Shown: one piece after another, positions 62,484 through 64,000 of the stretch
Layout of the letters: each line of letters begins with the position of its first letter
Numbering within the stretch: the first letter of the stretch is position 1
NCBI GenBank assembly: GCA_937989875.1
Contig: CALKBO010000030.1
Location: 62,001-126,000 of the forward strand
Direction of reading: 5' to 3'
From: an uncultured Collinsella sp.
GTDB taxonomy: Bacteria; Actinomycetota; Coriobacteriia; Coriobacteriales; Coriobacteriaceae
Length of the DNA stretch: 64,000 nucleotides
Notes under the pieces: generated by a model
The model's database searches: none
The model's input: the letters and a program-made list of their open reading frames with translations, nothing else
Told to the model about the DNA's origin: nothing
Position numbers and translations under genes: made by a program

Positions 62484-64000
62484 ATGCTCATTCACCGTAT
62501 AGCCGCGCAGCTCTACACTGCCGAGGCGCTGCAGACCGTCGAGGCCGGACTCGATGCCGGCGAGGACGTGACGCTGGCCGTGTCGCAGTCGGGTCGCACG
62601 CTTATGGCGGCCGCTCAGTTTGCGCGCCGCCCGCGCCCCACGGTCTACGTTGTGAGTGGCGAGGATGCGGCCGATCGCGCCGCTCGTAGCCTTGCCGCCT
62701 ACGTGGGCCTGGCGCATGTGTGCCGTTTTCCTGAGCGCAAGGATTATCCGTGGCGCGAGCAGGCGCCCGACGACGCCGTGGTAGCGCAGCGCTGCGAGGC
62801 CTTGGGACGCATCGTGCGCGGGGACAACTGCATCATGGTTGCCTCGGCCCGCGCGCTGCTGCGCTGCGTGCCGCCAGTCGAGAGCCGCTACTGGGAGTCC
62901 ACGACCTTTGCGGTGGGCGAGGAGATTCCTTTTGACGAGGTGCCGCAGCGTCTGGTGGGCATGGGCTACACCAATGCCGGCGCCGCCGACGCGCCCGGCC
63001 TGTTCCGCGTGCACGGCGACACCGTCGAGGTGTTCCCCGCACAGGAAAAGGCGCCCGTGCGCATCGAGTTTTTTGGCGATGAGATCGACCGCATCCGCCG
63101 CATGGTGAGTTCCACGGGGCAGACCATCGGCAACGAGGACAGCATCGAGATCTTCCCGTGCCGCGAGCTGGCGCTCACCGACGAGGCGGTCCACAACATG
63201 CATGTGGCGCTCTACCGCGCCAGCCAGGACGATAGCAAGCTAGCAGCGCTGCTCGAGATGGTGGATGCGCGCATCGTCACGCCCGAGCTCGACCGCTTTT
63301 TGCCGGTGATGTACGGCCAGACCGTGAGCCCGTTGGCGCACGTGAGCGGCAAAGCGCTCGTGGTTTTGTCTGAGCCGCGCTCGCTGTTCGACGACTGCCT
63401 GCGCGCCTACGAGGATATCGAGGCTCGTGCCGGCGAGGCGGGGATTGACCGCCTGGACGGTCTGTACGTGCGTGCCCAGCAGCTCGATTTTGGTGCTCAG
63501 CAGCGCCTGAACTATGTGAGCCTGATTCGCGCGGGCGGTGCGGTTACGGCAGAGCTCAAGATTGAGCAGCCGGCCATTGCGGGCTCGGACAACCGTTTTA
63601 TGACGCGCATCCAGGAAGTCGTGGGCAAGCGCTATGCCTGCGTGTTTGCCATTCCCGACCGCGGTGCGCGCGAGTCGATGGAGCTCACCTTTGGCGACGA
63701 GGGCATTACCTTTGAGGAGTCGCTGACGGCAGCGCCCGAAAACGCCGGCGTCATTGGCGAGCGCGTACGCGTGGCGGCGGCAGATTCTGCCGACCGTGCC
63801 GCACGCCAGGAGGCCCATACTTCCATTCGCGAGCGTAAGGCCGACGCGCTCAACGCCCGCTCGCTCGAGGCGGGTGCCGCCCAGGCTGCCGCCGGCGCCG
63901 CCGTGCCCACTATTTCGCGCGGACGTGTGACCTTTGTCGATGCCGCCTTGCCGCAGGGCGTGGTGGTGCCCGATGCCAACCTAGCCGTGTTCTCGATCGC
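62484..64000 (+). CDS. mfd: Transcription-repair coupling factor Mfd (3' partial)
   Basis: The frame from ATG 62484 (MLIHRIAAQLYTAEALQTV) stays open for 505 codons to the right edge, so the gene is cut by the window. The N-terminal UvrB-like domain carries QSGRTLMAAAQFA, VPPVESRYW, the long PVRIEFFGDEIDRIR motif and DELDRFLP-like TPELDRFLPVMYG. The last 40 residues (ISRGRVTFVDAALPQGV) enter the RNA-polymerase interaction region. Mfd removes stalled RNA polymerase and recruits UvrA. GGAGGAAC at 62473-62480 precedes the start. The helicase domains lie beyond the window. Confidence 0.9.
   Translation, partial: MLIHRIAAQLYTAEALQTVEAGLDAGEDVTLAVSQSGRTLMAAAQFARRPRPTVYVVSGEDAADRAARSLAAYVGLAHVCRFPERKDYPWREQAPDDAVVAQRCEALGRIVRGDNCIMVASARALLRCVPPVESRYWESTTFAVGEEIPFDEVPQRLVGMGYTNAGAADAPGLFRVHGDTVEVFPAQEKAPVRIEFFGDEIDRIRRMVSSTGQTIGNEDSIEIFPCRELALTDEAVHNMHVALYRASQDDSKLAALLEMVDARIVTPELDRFLPVMYGQTVSPLAHVSGKALVVLSEPRSLFDDCLRAYEDIEARAGEAGIDRLDGLYVRAQQLDFGAQQRLNYVSLIRAGGAVTAELKIEQPAIAGSDNRFMTRIQEVVGKRYACVFAIPDRGARESMELTFGDEGITFEESLTAAPENAGVIGERVRVAAADSADRAARQEAHTSIRERKADALNARSLEAGAAQAAAGAAVPTISRGRVTFVDAALPQGVVVPDANLAVFSI

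Overview
The window is a high-GC chromosomal segment that reads like a gut actinobacterium of the class Coriobacteriia, most likely Collinsella. The evidence is the actinobacterial fhaA/fhaB/PP2C/rodA-pbpA/pknB locus, an anaerobic metabolism (pyruvate:ferredoxin oxidoreductase, HypA, rubrerythrin, mannose-type PTS, arginine deiminase pathway) and strong G/C third-position codon bias. The genus is inferred from gene content, not from a database match. No prophage, insertion sequence or CRISPR array is seen.

Layout. 1-6.4 kb: the 3' part of an iron-sulfur FAD oxidoreductase, hypA, and a complete mannose-family PTS operon (IIAB, IIC, IID) followed by a DUF956/ManO gene. 6.4-6.9 kb: tRNA-Arg(CCU), with a duplicated 3' end and an inverted fragment of itself downstream. 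6.9-17 kb, minus strand: a six-gene envelope-growth and phosphosignalling operon (kinase, FhaA-like, FhaB-like, PP2C phosphatase, a fused RodA-type SEDS polymerase plus class B PBP, and a PASTA kinase). 17-22.5 kb: a YcxB-like membrane protein, dnaX, two small unknowns, ybaB and recR. 22.7-26.4 kb: a second, unusual signalling cassette (membrane-anchored protein, kinase-like membrane protein, FHA protein). 26.9-30.4 kb: pyruvate:ferredoxin oxidoreductase.

31-39.4 kb is an arginine catabolism island: carbamate kinase copy 1, a divergent arginine deiminase overlapping an XRE/S24 regulator gene, a YfcC/ArcD-type antiporter, arginine deiminase, ornithine carbamoyltransferase and carbamate kinase copy 2. 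The two carbamate kinase copies lie in a nearly identical 1-kb repeat and carry the same one-base frameshift. The antiporter is also frameshifted, at a C8 tract. 39.4-46 kb: a C39-like protease, an APC permease with an amidohydrolase, and a LytS/LytTR two-component system. 46-52.4 kb: a phospholipase-like protein, an MFS transporter, a glycosyltransferase overlapping a second LytS/LytTR pair, and a phosphoesterase. 52.4-64 kb: tRNA-Asp, an Rrf2 regulator, a MutY-like glycosylase, rubrerythrin, small membrane proteins, a candidate nucleotidyltransferase toxin-antitoxin pair, rmuC, an ABC exporter, nth and the 5' part of mfd.

The most distinctive non-coding signal is a set of long inverted repeats in intergenic DNA (30.4, 52.5, 55.3 and 56.2 kb). 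Two of them share a loop and a downstream terminator module but have arms of different sequence that still pair. Also notable are a dispersed GGGGACGTTC repeat family and several terminator-like hairpins placed directly before ribosome binding sites.
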